From Morella rubra (lineage: Eukaryota; Streptophyta; Magnoliopsida; Fagales; Myricaceae), in NCBI GenBank assembly GCA_003952965.2, contig CM025855.1, forward strand, positions 11,048,451 to 11,112,450: 64,000 nucleotides of DNA, given 5' to 3'. Under the pieces are notes generated by a model. It was not told the origin of the DNA. It was given only the letters and a program-made list of their open reading frames with translations, and did not search any database. A program made the position numbers and the translations under genes. Position 1 is the first letter of the stretch; each line of letters starts with the position of its first letter. Positions 22,640 to 34,517 of this stretch are shown in pieces.

Positions 22640-24330
22640 CAGATGTATTTAGAAATATCCTGGTGCGTGAATATAAAAGAAGGGAAGATAATAGGTATGA
22701 AGAGTCACGACTCACACGCCTTGTTGCAGCGATTGTTACCGACAATGATACATGGGTTGTTAGGAAATGAAGTATGTACATCGTTGACTGAGTTGAGCTT
22801 ATTCTTCAGAGACTTATGCTCAAGAAAAATACGTTTAGATGTTATGGACCAGTTACAGAAGGACATCGGAATTATTCTTTGCAAGTTGGAACATATATTC
22901 CCTCCATCATTTTTTACTATTATGATTCATTTAGCTGTTTATTTACCTCGGGAGGTGAAACTTGGGGGTCCAATTTAATTTCGGTAGATGTATCCAATGG
23001 AGAGGTATATGGGGAAGATGAAGCATTTCGTTAAGAACAGGGCACGGTGTGAGGGCTCCATAGCAGAGAATTATGTGTTAAATGAATGTTTAACTTTTGG
23101 CTCAATGTATCTTGGTACGGTTGAGACAAGATTTAATAGAAAAGACAGGAATTATGCCGACATGGATTATCGAAGTTGTCGTTTTTCTGTGTTTACTCAA
23201 AGTGTTCGACTGCTGGGAGCTGGTAGGGGTCAAGATTTAAATAGAAAGGAATTTACAAAAGCGCAATGGTATGTACTCAACAACTGTTCAGAAATCAGCC
23301 AACATATAGAGTAAGCACTTATAATAATATTTGCTCACTTAAACACTTATTAGTTTATTATATTTTAATTTATTATAAAATATCTTTTTTCTTATAGCGA
23401 GCACTTGGAAGAGATGAGGAGGGAATCACCAATAAAAATTGATAGGAGGCACGAAGAAGAATTTCCGTTATGGTTTAGAAATCGGATATTTATTTAATTT
23501 TGTCTCTATTATATGTTTCATTTTAATTGATCATTTTTTTGGATTCAAAGTTAACAAGTATTTACTATTTTAAATTCAAACTATGCGCAATGAAAATTCG
23601 GACTCAGTGTCGGATGATTTGTATGCATTAGCATCCGGTCCGGATTAGCGGGCACTTTGTTATTCTGGGTGTGTAGTGAATGGAGTTATGTTTCACACGG
23701 TCTTTCGTGAGCAATTTCGTCACACTTAGAATAGTGTGTGGGGTTGTTCCGGGAGATCATGATGGCGAAGATATTTATTTTTACGGCCAGGTCGTGGATA
23801 TTTACTCGTTGCAATATTTGCAGGAAAATTTAGTTTATTTACTAAAATGTGACTGGTTCGACTTGAGTAGTCAAAACTTAGGTCTTGATAAAAGTGGTCG
23901 GTTTGTTAGTATTAACACATCTCGAAAGTGGTACAAAGACGACCCGTTCGTTCTAGCATCTCAGGGGAATCAAGTATTTTATATCGATGATATGAAGTTG
24001 GGCAGTCACTGGAAGATTGTTCAAAAGATTACCCTAGAAACACGTATGATATTCCACCTATTGAGGAGGAAGCTAGTGAAGATGGAGAAAGACCGTTGAA
24101 CTGTGAAGCATACCAGGAGAATGAGTCAATTGAGTTTTTTATGGACTTTAGCTCATTTGACATGATCCCGTTGACTAGAAATGACGTCGAGGCTTATGTG
24201 CCGGTAATCGATAAGAGTGGTCACAACAACGTGAAGTAGAAGGAAGCGATGATTCCTTGGAATCGTTCAATGAAGATTGTAGTGATTCTGAAGAATATGA
24301 CTCCGAGGACTAAAATAACTTTATCGTTTC
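22640..24330 (+). pseudogene. CACTA-2 TNP2-type transposase, C-terminal half only
   Basis: Frames from about 22695 give KSHDSHALLQRLLPTMIHGL, then CSRKIRLDVMDQLQKDIGI and FFTIMIHLAVYLPREV with LGGPI, followed from 22988 by MYPMERYMGKMKHFVKNRAR and EGSIAENYVLNECL. These are the DUF4218 region of En/Spm transposases. A further exon (about 23690-24090) gives VVPGDHDGEDIYFYGQVVDI, FDLSSQNLGLDKSGR and DPFVLASQGNQVFYIDD, the DUF4216 region. The catalytic transposase domain (PF02992) that should precede them is not found upstream. The parts are in family order with at least one likely intron (about 23310-23398), plus stops. Confidence 0.8.
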
Positions 24331-24404
24331 AATTTACTTCACGTTTCTATTTTATATTCATTTTGAGTAACATAATTCATTGTTTTTTTTTCTCTAATAT
24401 TGAT

Positions 24405-26180
24405 TTATTTGGCACCGCACTACGTCATGCCAGTGGGAGGGAAACGTCTTCGGTGCGATTCATCAATTCGAGTTGAGAGTAGTCCCGGTACACTAGCAGT
24501 GTTGGGTCCTTTACTTAGGGATAGGAACGAATTACCGTCCTCTGCCACAGCCAGTCCAGTAGGCACCCAAAGTAGTTGTGCGTGTAAGTATCTTACCCCG
24601 AAATCTTGATTAAATATTATGACTTTTAAATTTCTATGCTTAACTGAATTTTAAATTTATTGTTCTTCATTTGTAGCGACGTCCGGAATCAGACATGTTC
24701 GAGGTAGTACGCGCGGGATTGCCTTACTCAAGGCTCGTACCGGAGGAAAGCTGACTGTCCATATCCCTGATGGATGTACGGCGGTGATGACATGACGTCC
24801 TCAATGCTCTCGAGTCATATTAGTACGCTCGTTCGACAACATGTCCCATTTGAGATGAGTAAGTGGAAGGAGGTCCCCGACGAGGTTAAATCGTATGTGA
24901 TGAACCGAGTGTTGGTAAGTATAATTTATTAAATTTTAATTGTGAAACTTTTATACATACTAACTGTTATATATGTTAAGGATGACTTCCAACTAGATTA
25001 CGACCAAGCCGAGGATCGCATCATTGTGACGTCTACGATAGACACAGCATACAGGATGCACAAAAATAAAATGTTCCAGCATTACTCGGTGTTCAATTCC
25101 AAAGAAGAGGTGTTAGAGCACTCGTATCCCGAGATGAACAAGGAAGAATGGACTCGTGTTTGTGATTTATTCGCGAGCGAGGAATTTCAGTTAAACATTT
25201 TTATTCCGTCCTCAATGTTATTTTATCTTATTATTAATTGTGGTAACAACTGTAAATGTACAATGCAGAGGAGGAGTGCAATCAACAAGGAGAATAGAGC
25301 TAAGCTGAAGATTGTACACACATCGGGAGCGAGGTCTTTCCAATGCACGAGAGTGCTGTAGTAAGTAATAAATTTACATTTTTATTATTTATTACTTAAA
25401 TAAATGACTTAGGTATTTTAATATGCACGTTCTATATTTCTTTTGGTGTACAGAAAAATCCATAATCTAATGAGATTAGTCCTGTGATGTTGTATAAAAA
25501 GACGTATACTAATAAGGATGGCATGTGGACATCAGAAGATGCATGAGAAAATTTTGTAAGTTGTAACTTTAGATTTAATGATGCATTTGTATGCGTTTAT
25601 GTTTCATATGTGCTAATTTTATCTTCTTTTCTAATTTGTAGGAAAAAATGGAGGCGTTACAGTTGCAGCACGAGTCAGAGGGAAAGTCATACACCGAAGT
25701 GGAGATCTTTGCTGAGGTGTTGGGGACGAAAGCAAGCTACGTGCGTGGTTTAGGCCGTTCAGTACGGTCTGTTGGATCATCTTCATCAGTATCGTCCATT
25801 AATTTGTCCTAGAGATTGGAGAGGCCAGATCGCAGATTGAGGAGATTAGGGCTAGATAATTGGAATATGAAGCGCTTTTGGTCAAACGGTCAGATATGGA
25901 GTAGATGATGCGAGAGCATCTGCAGATGATGGAGGAGCAACAACGGAAGAAAGACGAAGAGCTGATGCAGATGATGGCGGAGCAGCAACGGAAAAAAGAC
26001 GAAGAGCATCAGAAGATGATGTAGGAGCAATAAAGAAACCTAGTGTAACAACAAGAACGGCGGATGCAACAAATGATGGAGCAGATGCGTGAGCAGCTGA
26101 TGGAGCAGATGCGTGAGCAGCTGATCGAGCAGATCAGACAGTTACAATCTCGTTCGACACCCAAACAAAAATTTGGGTAG
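24405..26180 (+). pseudogene. CACTA-2 PF03004-like (Transposase_24, Ptta/En/Spm) gene
   Basis: Exon-like frames separated by AT-rich introns give LAPHYVMPVGGKRLRCDSS (24405 on), then RGIALLKARTGGKLTVHIPD (about 24715), KWKEVPDEVKSYVMNRV and DDFQLDYDQAEDRIIV (24870-25020), RRSAINKENRAKLKIVHTSG (25270), YKKTYTNKDGMWTSEDA (25490) and KMEALQLQHESEGKSY with EIFAEVLGTKASYVRG (25645-25750). That order is typical of the PF03004 plant transposase family that accompanies TNP2. The tail is a Met/Gln-rich repeat coiled coil (REQLMEQMREQLIEQI) ending at 26180. Several stops (for example at 24794 and 25810) suggest it is inactive. Confidence 0.75.
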
Positions 26181-26329
26181 ATTTATGTATTTTTGCTACT
26201 TTATCAGTACTTATTGATTATGTATTTTATTTACTTTTAATGATGATTGAATATTTGTAGATATTTTATTATATGATGAGCATTAAATATCTTTCTATTT
26301 ATATTATTTGTGAATTATTTTAGAAAAAT

Positions 26330-26997
26330 TTAATTAAATTAATTCAAAAACGTAGAAAACGGTTCGAATGGTTCTTGTGCATTGGCAATGTGCGCACGCA
26401 AAACTATTTGTCCGCACGGTTATTCTTGCGTGCACACGGTCTTTTAGTAAGAATAGTTCGAACGTTATAGAATACGTTCGAACGTCTCCAACGGAACAAG
26501 CGTCTAAAATGAATACGTAATGGTTCGAATGGTTTTTGAAGATGTCAAATAAGTATTTCGTCATAAATGAAGCAACGGTGCGGATGTCCTTGTGCATGCG
26601 TCTGGACGAAAAACATTACTGTGCGGACGACGTTTTATAACCATGCACACGATTGTACATGACAAAATTCATTTAGTCACATTCGACCAACCGTTCGCAT
26701 TAGATGTCCGAACGTACAGAGAGTACGTTCGCACAGTTCATGCAAACGGATGGAGTGTATTAGGCATGACGATTTTCAATTTCGTCAATATAGCACAAAA
26801 CCGTTCAGACGGTATGGTAAACAGTCTGAATGGTTTTGAGTGACAGAACACCAAAATCTTCACCTAAAACATTGGCTGACGAGCTTTAGGTGACAAATCG
26901 GGCGACAACTCGGTTTTGTCACCCAAACATTAGCTGACGAAATTAGCACTTTGGGTGACAAATTTTTTTTATACCCAAAGTCTTTTTTCTTGTAGTG
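26330..26997. promoter_or_regulatory. CACTA-2 right subterminal motif array and terminus
   Basis: Sites such as GTTCGAATGG, GTGCGCACG, GTTCGAACG and TGTCCGAACG occur in both orientations from 26358 to about 26835. They are followed by GGTGACAAA and GTCACCCAAA inverted pieces and the terminus CTTGTAGTG at 26997. The array matches the left end in kind but not in exact sequence. Confidence 0.7.
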
Positions 26998-27000
26998 TCA

Positions 27001-29984
27001 TATAGTGTGTATGCCAAGTGTTGATATTTGTTACATAACTAGAAATTACTTAATGCTTAACGTTTTGATACATGCATCGATCTAATACGTTAATATTAGT
27101 CCGACTTTTGTCAAAATGCATCTACATGCATGTGACGTACCGACGATATTCATATATACCTGTATACTTCATGAACAGCCAGAAACTATTACGTGAATAT
27201 TGTGATTTCTCAACCTTCATTAAATCATTACATGAGCTTAAAATTTGAGCAACTCTTTTTTTTTTTTTTTTAGCAATACCTCATAGACAAACTCCAAAGG
27301 TCAGCCTCCATATACACCTAAAACTTCTAATTACCAAAAAGTTCGAGACAATGGAGAATACTCCCCTCAAAAAGAAAGAAGGCAGCCCAACGAGTCCTAC
27401 GAGAGGTTATCTAGAAATTCTGTTTACTTTGCTGATCATCACGTATGGTAACTTGGCATATATATGTCACAGATGGGGGGAGCTTGAATTTCTTAGTGAC
27501 GACGGAAGCTGGTTGAATGGTTTTGGAACGTATTATCTTATTCTCTTTTCCTGTAAAATATGTTGGATGCGCATCAGATTGCAAATCCTCCAATATCTAA
27601 CCTTTATGCACCCCACAAAAAGGAAAGATTTATGCTAATTAAAGCCTATTAATGATACCTTTTCTTTATGTTTGTGGTGGGGGTATGGCCTGTACAAAGG
27701 CCATCATTCTAGGGTTCATATACTCTTTCATTCCCCCATCCACGTTTATATCAGTAACAAAAGAAGTCTTTTTAAATCTTTTTTGGCCGAGCAAAAAACA
27801 GTTTCGCAAGCCAAAGGATTGGTTTTCACTCTCACTACTGGTCAACTCGATCTAGGTAAAGAAATAAAAAAAGAAAGAACAAAAGAAACATCCTCCACTT
27901 TGAATCTTTCGGCTGTGTAAGAAAATCCTTACCGATTTTTATCAAGGGCTCAAACAAGGGTGGATCCAGGCCGAAGGCCTCCAATCCCTTATCTCCAACA
28001 ACTTCCCCCGCATATGTCATGACTCGTGACAGGTGCGCCGTTATCTCTAAGTGATGAAGTTAGGACGGAGGCAGATATTTTCAAAAAGAGGCAATGTTTT
28101 GTACTTTTAAAAATTCCAAACAATTATTTTTTAGCGAGTAAAAACTAAGAAGACGGAACCCATTAATCAGATTTCGAACTGTTTGTTTAAAATTAGATGA
28201 ATGTTACTCCTAGATTTTCCGTGCCAACCATACTTCGAATCAGGGTCCTCTTAAATCTACCCAAAATGTCTACCTAGTACATAGTTCTATTCCTTTCCCC
28301 GAAAAGAGGGAAACAAATACAGGAGTAAATCCAGAAGCTGACAAGCAGGCCGTAAGCTTTCAAGTTATCAGGGGTCAAATACTAAATGGGATGTGACAAG
28401 GCACTTTAGCCCTACAAATGCTCCCACTCGCAATGGGAATAATCTTTCATCATTTGATGAGTCCCCACGATGCTCGCATTTTCTTCGCTAAAGATTCACT
28501 AGGAAGAGAGATAAACTGGGACTGGTCAGCCAAAAAAGATGTGGTAGTTTTCGGGATCATCACCAATCATTTGGATTCTTGAAAGATCGCATTAGTGGGA
28601 AGTGATGAAGTTCGGTCCCTTGGCGTGCGAAGGACGACAATTTGGTCTTCACCCCCCCCCCCCTTCTAGTTCTTACCCTTTTGCATCAAAAGTCGCACTG
28701 CATTTGGTCCTTCATATATTGCCCTCACCCCTCAGAGTCATGGAGAAATATCTTAAAAGTAAAACGACAAGATTTTAGGGCTTGAAATTATTAGAAAGCA
28801 CGTATAAACGTAATCTTATTAGGATTCTCTCACCATTTAATCTGGTATATTAATTGTCTTCGAACTTTGACTGGCAGATAGAAAATGTTCAGACTCTGAA
28901 GAAAGCTAGGGTAAACAGGTATGGTTGAATCCTAAAACCAGCTAATCTGGATTGATAGGGCCCTTGACGGTCAATATATGTTCACGTGCTCAAGTTACAT
29001 CATTGTCAGTTTAGAGCAAAAATTACGCCATCATTAAACGCTCCATAAAGTAATGGTTTGAATAAAAATAGGTTATTTTGTAGTTGTTTATATGTTTTAT
29101 TAATCTTTTTGGAGAAATGTGACTTCGCAGGTATGAGCTATAGAGTTTTTGAGGATTACGATTCTTTGTAATTTTTTACTCGAATTGTATGGTGTAATTT
29201 AAAGAGAGATAGACAGAATATATAGACATCATATTATTAAATGTTGTTAATGTAAAGTTTCGAGTTGTATAAACCTTAAAATAAGTTTCACTTGTTTTGT
29301 TTATCTCTCTCCAAATTGACTGTCTGAATCACCAAGTTTATCGTATTGAACCCTTAAACAACCATAATCTATTATCGTGTTACCAAATAAGATCCAACTA
29401 TTAGAATCATACCACATGACCTGTTTATAACATACGTGGCACGATTTTAATGATTGGATTTTATTCTTGATGCAAATTAATAAAATTTAGAAGTTATAAG
29501 ATTTGACCATTAAAATCATGCTACATGGCCCATTTATAACACGTGACAAGATTTTGATGAAATTTAGGATTTCAAAGGCTTAATGAGACAAGCTAGTAAT
29601 TGAAACTTGACATTGCTACCATAATTTGAGGGCACAAAATGATATTTTCCTGATATTTTTTATTTGGGTCACTACAATTTTTAGTCAATTCAGACATGGT
29701 ACGGATACAATTATGTTACCGCGATTCCAGCTTTCTCAGTCCGGTCTACTAATGCGTGGTTATTAAAAATTGCAAATTACTCTACGAGAAAAATTAGTTC
29801 AAAGGCGAGGGTTATCAATTAGTTCAATAGTACTTCTTCATCCGGTACGTAACAGATTAACCTTTAACAGTGATTCCGCAATAATGATCTTTTCTAATCA
29901 AGAAAAAGGGACCTGATAGGAACATAGATGTTCTCAACTACTTTAACTATTTAACTAGTGTGCTTGTGAATCGTCTTTTGTTCA
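27001..29984. other. Intergenic DNA without a recognised gene
   Basis: AT-rich sequence with poly(T) at about 27256, a C run at 28653 and many short chance frames. Two pieces look like coding relics but I cannot name them: 27351-27635 (+, 95 codons) and 28395-28580 (+, reading PHDARIFFAKDSLGREINWD and nearby). The minus-strand frame 28020-27835 has no recognisable domain. Confidence 0.4.
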
Positions 29985-31190
29985 TAAGCATAAGACTTAA
30001 TTGTACCAAGATAATTGTAATATTGAGTTGTGACAAAATAGTTCCTGAGTATCACATTCTACATTTTAGTTCCTGTGATGATATCTATAGATAAAATGTG
30101 ATATCTCCATCCAATTAAAAGATGTCGATTCACTGATAGAGGATGTTGATGTGTAAAAAAAAAGCCACTTCAACAGCGAGGAGATGCATGTTTTGTAATT
30201 AAACCCATAAACCATTCTTCCACGTGTGCAGCCACATAAGGAATTTAAAAAAAAAAACAGAAAACAAAAAACAAAAGCCAAAACAAAAAAAAGTTCAGCA
30301 CGATCCAAATAGAAAGACGTCGTTACTCTTATCCCTTCCCCCTTTCTCCCCGATGTCGTCACTCTTATCGTTATACCCGCGTATTGCTTCCAGAACCAAT
30401 GAAAAACCAAACTTATCCCTCAAATTCTCAAAAACGTCATTGAGAGTTAGTTCAAACGCCGGTCATACCGTGCGTGACTAAATCAAGGATCCCAAAACTC
30501 AAAAAGGTTCAATGAGAACTGGCTCACACGCCTCTTATATAGCGCGCAAATCAATTGGCCTGAGCGTGGTCCGAGGGTAGCTGAAGCTGGAGACAGTGAA
30601 GGTGTTGTAACCCAGTTTGTCATACATGTAACAGAGGCTGAAAAACCAAGAAAAGAGAACGAAGAGACTGATAATCGAATTGGAAGAAGAGCACAGAATC
30701 GAACTGAACCCATTTATTTTTCTACTGATTCTCAAAGCAATATTGCACGAGTGACAAAAAAAAAAAAAAACCAATTGCTTTAAAGGGATTAGAGCCTAAT
30801 AGTACAATATTTGGCCTAAAATTGAGGAGATCGGGAAAAAAAGAGGGGGGAGGGATAAGAGTGACAGATGTGTTATATTTGGACGCGTGCTGGACTTCTT
30901 TTTTGTTTTGGCATTTGTTTTTGTATTTTTAATTACTTATATGGCTGCACGCTTAGAAGAACGATTTATGAATTTAATTACAGGACACGTCCTTCTCTCA
31001 TTGGCTGCTGACGTGGCTTTTTTAGACATATCAGCATCTTCCGTTAGTGGATTGATGTCCTTTGAATGGACGGATTAAATTTTATCTAAAAGTGTCACCA
31101 TAAAGACTAAAATATAGAAAGTAATACCTCAGAGATTATTTTGTCATAACTCAATACTACATGGACCCCTATGCATTTAACCTTAAGCAT
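29985..31190. mobile_element. Long-inverted-repeat (foldback or MULE-like) element with a non-repeat core
   Basis: The segment 30020-30360 is an inverted, diverged copy of about 30810-31165. Examples are ATTGAGTTGTGACAAAATAG at 30032 versus the complement of TTTTGTCATAACTCAAT near 31139-31155, and CCACGTGTGCAGCCA at 30222 versus its complement at about 30942. The arms of roughly 350 bp bracket a unique core of about 450 bp. Exact ends and a target duplication could not be fixed; weaker similarity continues a few tens of bases outwards on both sides. No transposase is present. Confidence 0.65.
30480..30775 (-). other. Possible captured gene fragment in the core of the inverted-repeat element
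   Basis: Between the two arms, two overlapping minus-strand frames (30713-30483 and 30774-30535) remain open for 76-79 codons. The piece contains FFSLCYMYDKLGYNTFTVSS followed by YPRTTLRPIDLRAI. This looks more like real protein sequence than the AT-rich surroundings and could be an exon captured by the element. I do not recognise the parent protein. Confidence 0.3.
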
Positions 31191-31613
31191 AAAGGCACTG
31201 CATTATATAAGGGACCACGCTTACCTTACCGTTCTCTTTTCAAAGTTATCATCCTGAAAGTTATATATGATGAAAACTACAATATAGTTTATTTAAGACT
31301 GCATCGTCTCTCTATGTATTAATTACGATATTGATGAGTAAATAACCCTTGAAAATTAAATCTGATGCCTGCACAACGTGGGACGTTCCTGATAAATAGC
31401 AGATTATATGGGTGCTATGTCAAAAGGTTTACAAACTATTATATATCATTGTTACATATATTAATCACTCAAACTGATAAAACTTTTCTATGTATACCAT
31501 AGGATAAGATCTAGTATGTATAAAAAAGAAAAAAAGAAGAAGAAGCTATCTACGTAGTACAATCTCAAATTAAGTCCAAATGTTAGTGAATATTATGATA
31601 AACGAATAAACAG

Positions 31614-31790
31614 AGTTTTCACCCTCTAACTATGGGGTACTTTATGACAATTTGCACCCTAAACTATATGTACTTAATTTCGACACATTCACCTACCAAC
31701 TATTGATTTCAAATACTTTGTACTATTTGTTGAAAGTTTTTTGTTATTTTGGATATGAAACACCGATTTAGACCCAATTAACACGTATAG
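31614..31790. mobile_element. MITE, left half
   Basis: The sequence CACCCTCTAACTATGGGGTA followed by a row of TTGCACCCTAAACTAT- and CCAACTATTGATTTCAAAT-like segments is the same family as the left arm of the MITE at the window's right edge. Its complement-matching right half is at 33625-33815, so the element seems split by about 1.8 kb of other DNA. Confidence 0.6.
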
Positions 31791-33624
31791 TGGTGGATAA
31801 ATGTTTACGACAAAATAAAAATAGCGCAACAATTTCTAAATACCTGAACAAGAAAATAATAAAGACATAAAAATCAAGAATCACACTTGATATAGAGAGA
31901 AGTGAAAAATATTTGAAGAATTTTCAAAAGAAACATCATTCCGGACTTTATGTGCGACCAAAAAATGAATAAGAAGAACGATTTACCTAGTAATTCAGAC
32001 ACAACAAAAACTTTTGCAGACTCTGACACTTTGATTCGTAACAATTTGCATCATGCAGTAGATCCAGAACTCTGGGCGTTGTCTTAAGGATTCTCTAATG
32101 AGAGAACTCACTCTATCACACGAGAACTCCAGCAACCAATGAGACCTCCAGCCTCTAAAGGATCAAACCATGAATGATTTGTTTTTTAGTCATTTGGTGA
32201 GAGTATATCTGAAATATTTGGATCTGGATCTTGGAATACATTTTTTTTCTCTCAATGGAAGTTCATGGGATGTATAATTGTGCCTCCTTAGGATTATATC
32301 TTGAGGACTTCAATTATCTATATGATACTAAGTGTTTAGGCTTAACTAGGATTCTGAAAGGATAGAAGAAATTGAAAATCTCCATTTGTCGCTCGAGCGG
32401 TAGGCAAGTGGTACTTTTTGTGACCTTGTGACTCGAGTGTTAGGCGAGTGGTAGATGAGTGTTACTAACTGTGACCTTGTTGCTCGAGCTCCAGGCAAGC
32501 GGAATTTCCTCCGACAGGCTAGCTTGAGCTACAAGTGAGTGCTAGCTAGGCAAGTTGAAACTCTCTGTTGAAGTGGCTCGAGCCCCAGGTGACTGGAAAC
32601 TCTCTGTTTGGTTGTAGCTCGAGTGCTAGGTAAGCGAGAGGCTATCTTCTTGTACACTAGTCCTTTTTCATACTAAGAAGAAAAAAAAAAAAAAGGTCCT
32701 TTTTCATGACTTGACACTATTTTACATCACAATTGGACTGATTTTTGACATAAAATATTGTAAATACTCAACTACAGACTAACAAACTTCCAATTTGGCT
32801 ATTCGTGATAAAATCACAAATACACACGCAATTGACAAAAGTTTTGTCAATCACAAAGACAAATTTTTTAAACACACTATATATAACCTACACAAATAAT
32901 CATATTTCACAACCATATCGTGCAATAAAAAAAGTGTACCTGTTTTCTGAACCACATCTCAACGTACCCAATAAACGCATGGAGAATAAACAAGCATAAA
33001 CTTGAATACGCATTACAGATCAATTAACATATTCAACTAAGGAAAGCCTGCGTCCGCCCCTTTCTTCTCCATTTCTAGTGACAAGTGGGCTCTCTAGTAA
33101 GCACGCGCCAGGTGGATGACATCTAGACGTCTAGATGCTCCTCTCGGCCTTTTTTGAAGACCAACCGGGTGGCACATGACGCATGTGGATCACATGTGCT
33201 AGCCCATTTTCTCCTTTGGCCAGCGTCTCTCCTCCAGCAGTTGATTCTACCACCCTTTTCTGCTGGTCTTATTAATTAACTTGCTGCTCTTCGTGGGTTT
33301 TCCACCCTTTATGAGTCTCTTTTTGCCCTTTTGAGCATTGGTTCGTAAGGCCGTTAGGCCATTTTGCTTATTAGCCCGTCGTCTCTACTAAGGGTCATGC
33401 CTTTAAAGTATGTAATTGGGGTTTTTAAACCTTCTTAATCTTAACGAAAGTGAGCTATTTTGACTAAAAGAACCCCCACAAAAATGAGGAGAATACATCA
33501 TAATCTTAGGACTAATCCCCCAAATGCTCCTAACTATGATCTCCCACACTAATAGGACGGAATTTTTTGACACATAAAATTGCAATTGCACCTTCACATA
33601 TATAGTCTTAGAATGATATCTTTT
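31791..33624. mobile_element. Probable insert splitting the MITE, with an array of XhoI-site palindromes
   Basis: This 1.8 kb block separates two MITE halves. At about 32385-32645 it holds roughly seven degenerate copies of a motif centred on GCTCGAGC followed by NNNAGGNAAGYGG. The centre is a self-complementary octamer. No gag or pol is seen. By analogy with long copia LTRs that carry arrays of short palindromic motifs it could be part of a solo LTR, but its borders were not determined. Confidence 0.4.
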
Positions 33625-33815
33625 TGAGGGTAAAATCATGAGTTTAAAAGCCAATAAAATCACTTATTGTCCAAAAACAAATTTCAATGGAGGGTGTACA
33701 TAAATTAAGAGTCTGAAATTAGCAGTTGTAGGGTGAAACATGTGACAAAAATATTAATAGTTTAGATTGCGAAGTATTAAAATCTCCATAATAGTTAAAT
33801 ATAAGGTAAATGTAA
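33625..33815. mobile_element. MITE, right half
   Basis: Read on the complement, 33810-33700 gives TTAACTATTATGGAGATTTT, CTAAACTATTAATATTTTTG and CAACTGCTAATTTCAGA, which line up with 31625-31730. The inner part (GGGTAAAATCATGAGTTTAA at 33629) lines up with 63838-63858 in the MITE at the right edge. Confidence 0.6.
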
Positions 33816-34472
33816 TAGTTAAATTACTCACCACAACAAAAATAGTAGTGAAGACAGACTAGGATCTGCTCTAGTTTGATGCTAGAATTGGATGGTTCAA
33901 TTTGTATAAAGAAAGACACAACATGTACTAAGCCGTACAATATTTAATGATGTCCGTGTTAATTGTCAAGCAGTTATGTAAGTCTTACAACATTTAATGT
34001 ATGTAAGTTGTTTTTCTCTCTCTAAATTAGACATCTAATTTGAGGTAGAAAATTAGAAAGAATCTTGATCTAGTACATATAGATACTTCTCTTTAAATTA
34101 CCTTTGCTAATTTGGGAATGTAAAATTAATTTGCACTTCGTAGGGATGCTCCAATATCATTACCACTTCAACTATTCGATAAATCACCTACTTTCAACGA
34201 TGTCACCCGCGGCCAGCACACGCTTGTGCCTTTAAATTTGAACAATCTCAACGCAGCACTTTAATCGTCCTATTCAAATCCCACACGTCCTTATCAAGCG
34301 GGGACCGTTACTTTAAGCTGCGGCGCCCCTGAGCCATATAAAGTAACCACATGCTTAACCCACAGTTCTGTCATAAGCCATGGGACTGAACTATTTAATT
34401 ACATTCTGATAATGGATCTATAAGCCAAGATTGATGTTTATACATCGACCTGAAAATGTGCTCACGATACAT

Positions 34473-34517
<45 letters not shown>

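Larger units (their letters stand above)
12441..26997 (+). mobile_element. CACTA-2: 14.6 kb CACTA (En/Spm-like) DNA transposon
   Basis: The element begins CACTACAAGAAATTTAG and ends TTTTTTCTTGTAGTG, flanked by the 3 bp target duplication TCA (12438-12440 and 26998-27000). Inside, all on the plus strand, are a coiled-coil gene A (13516-13901), a PF20167-like gene B split by a 4.3 kb insert (15696-21224), the C-terminal part of a TNP2 transposase (about 22640-24330) and a PF03004-like gene (about 24405-26180). Motif arrays with CGTCCGGACG-like sites lie at both ends and also between the genes. The catalytic domain of TNP2 is not visible, so the element should be non-autonomous. Confidence 0.92.

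Noticed and set aside
32385-32645. CRISPR-like array of repeats
   Set aside because: The units are degenerate, spacing is irregular and there are no unique spacers of constant length; the DNA is a plant nuclear genome.
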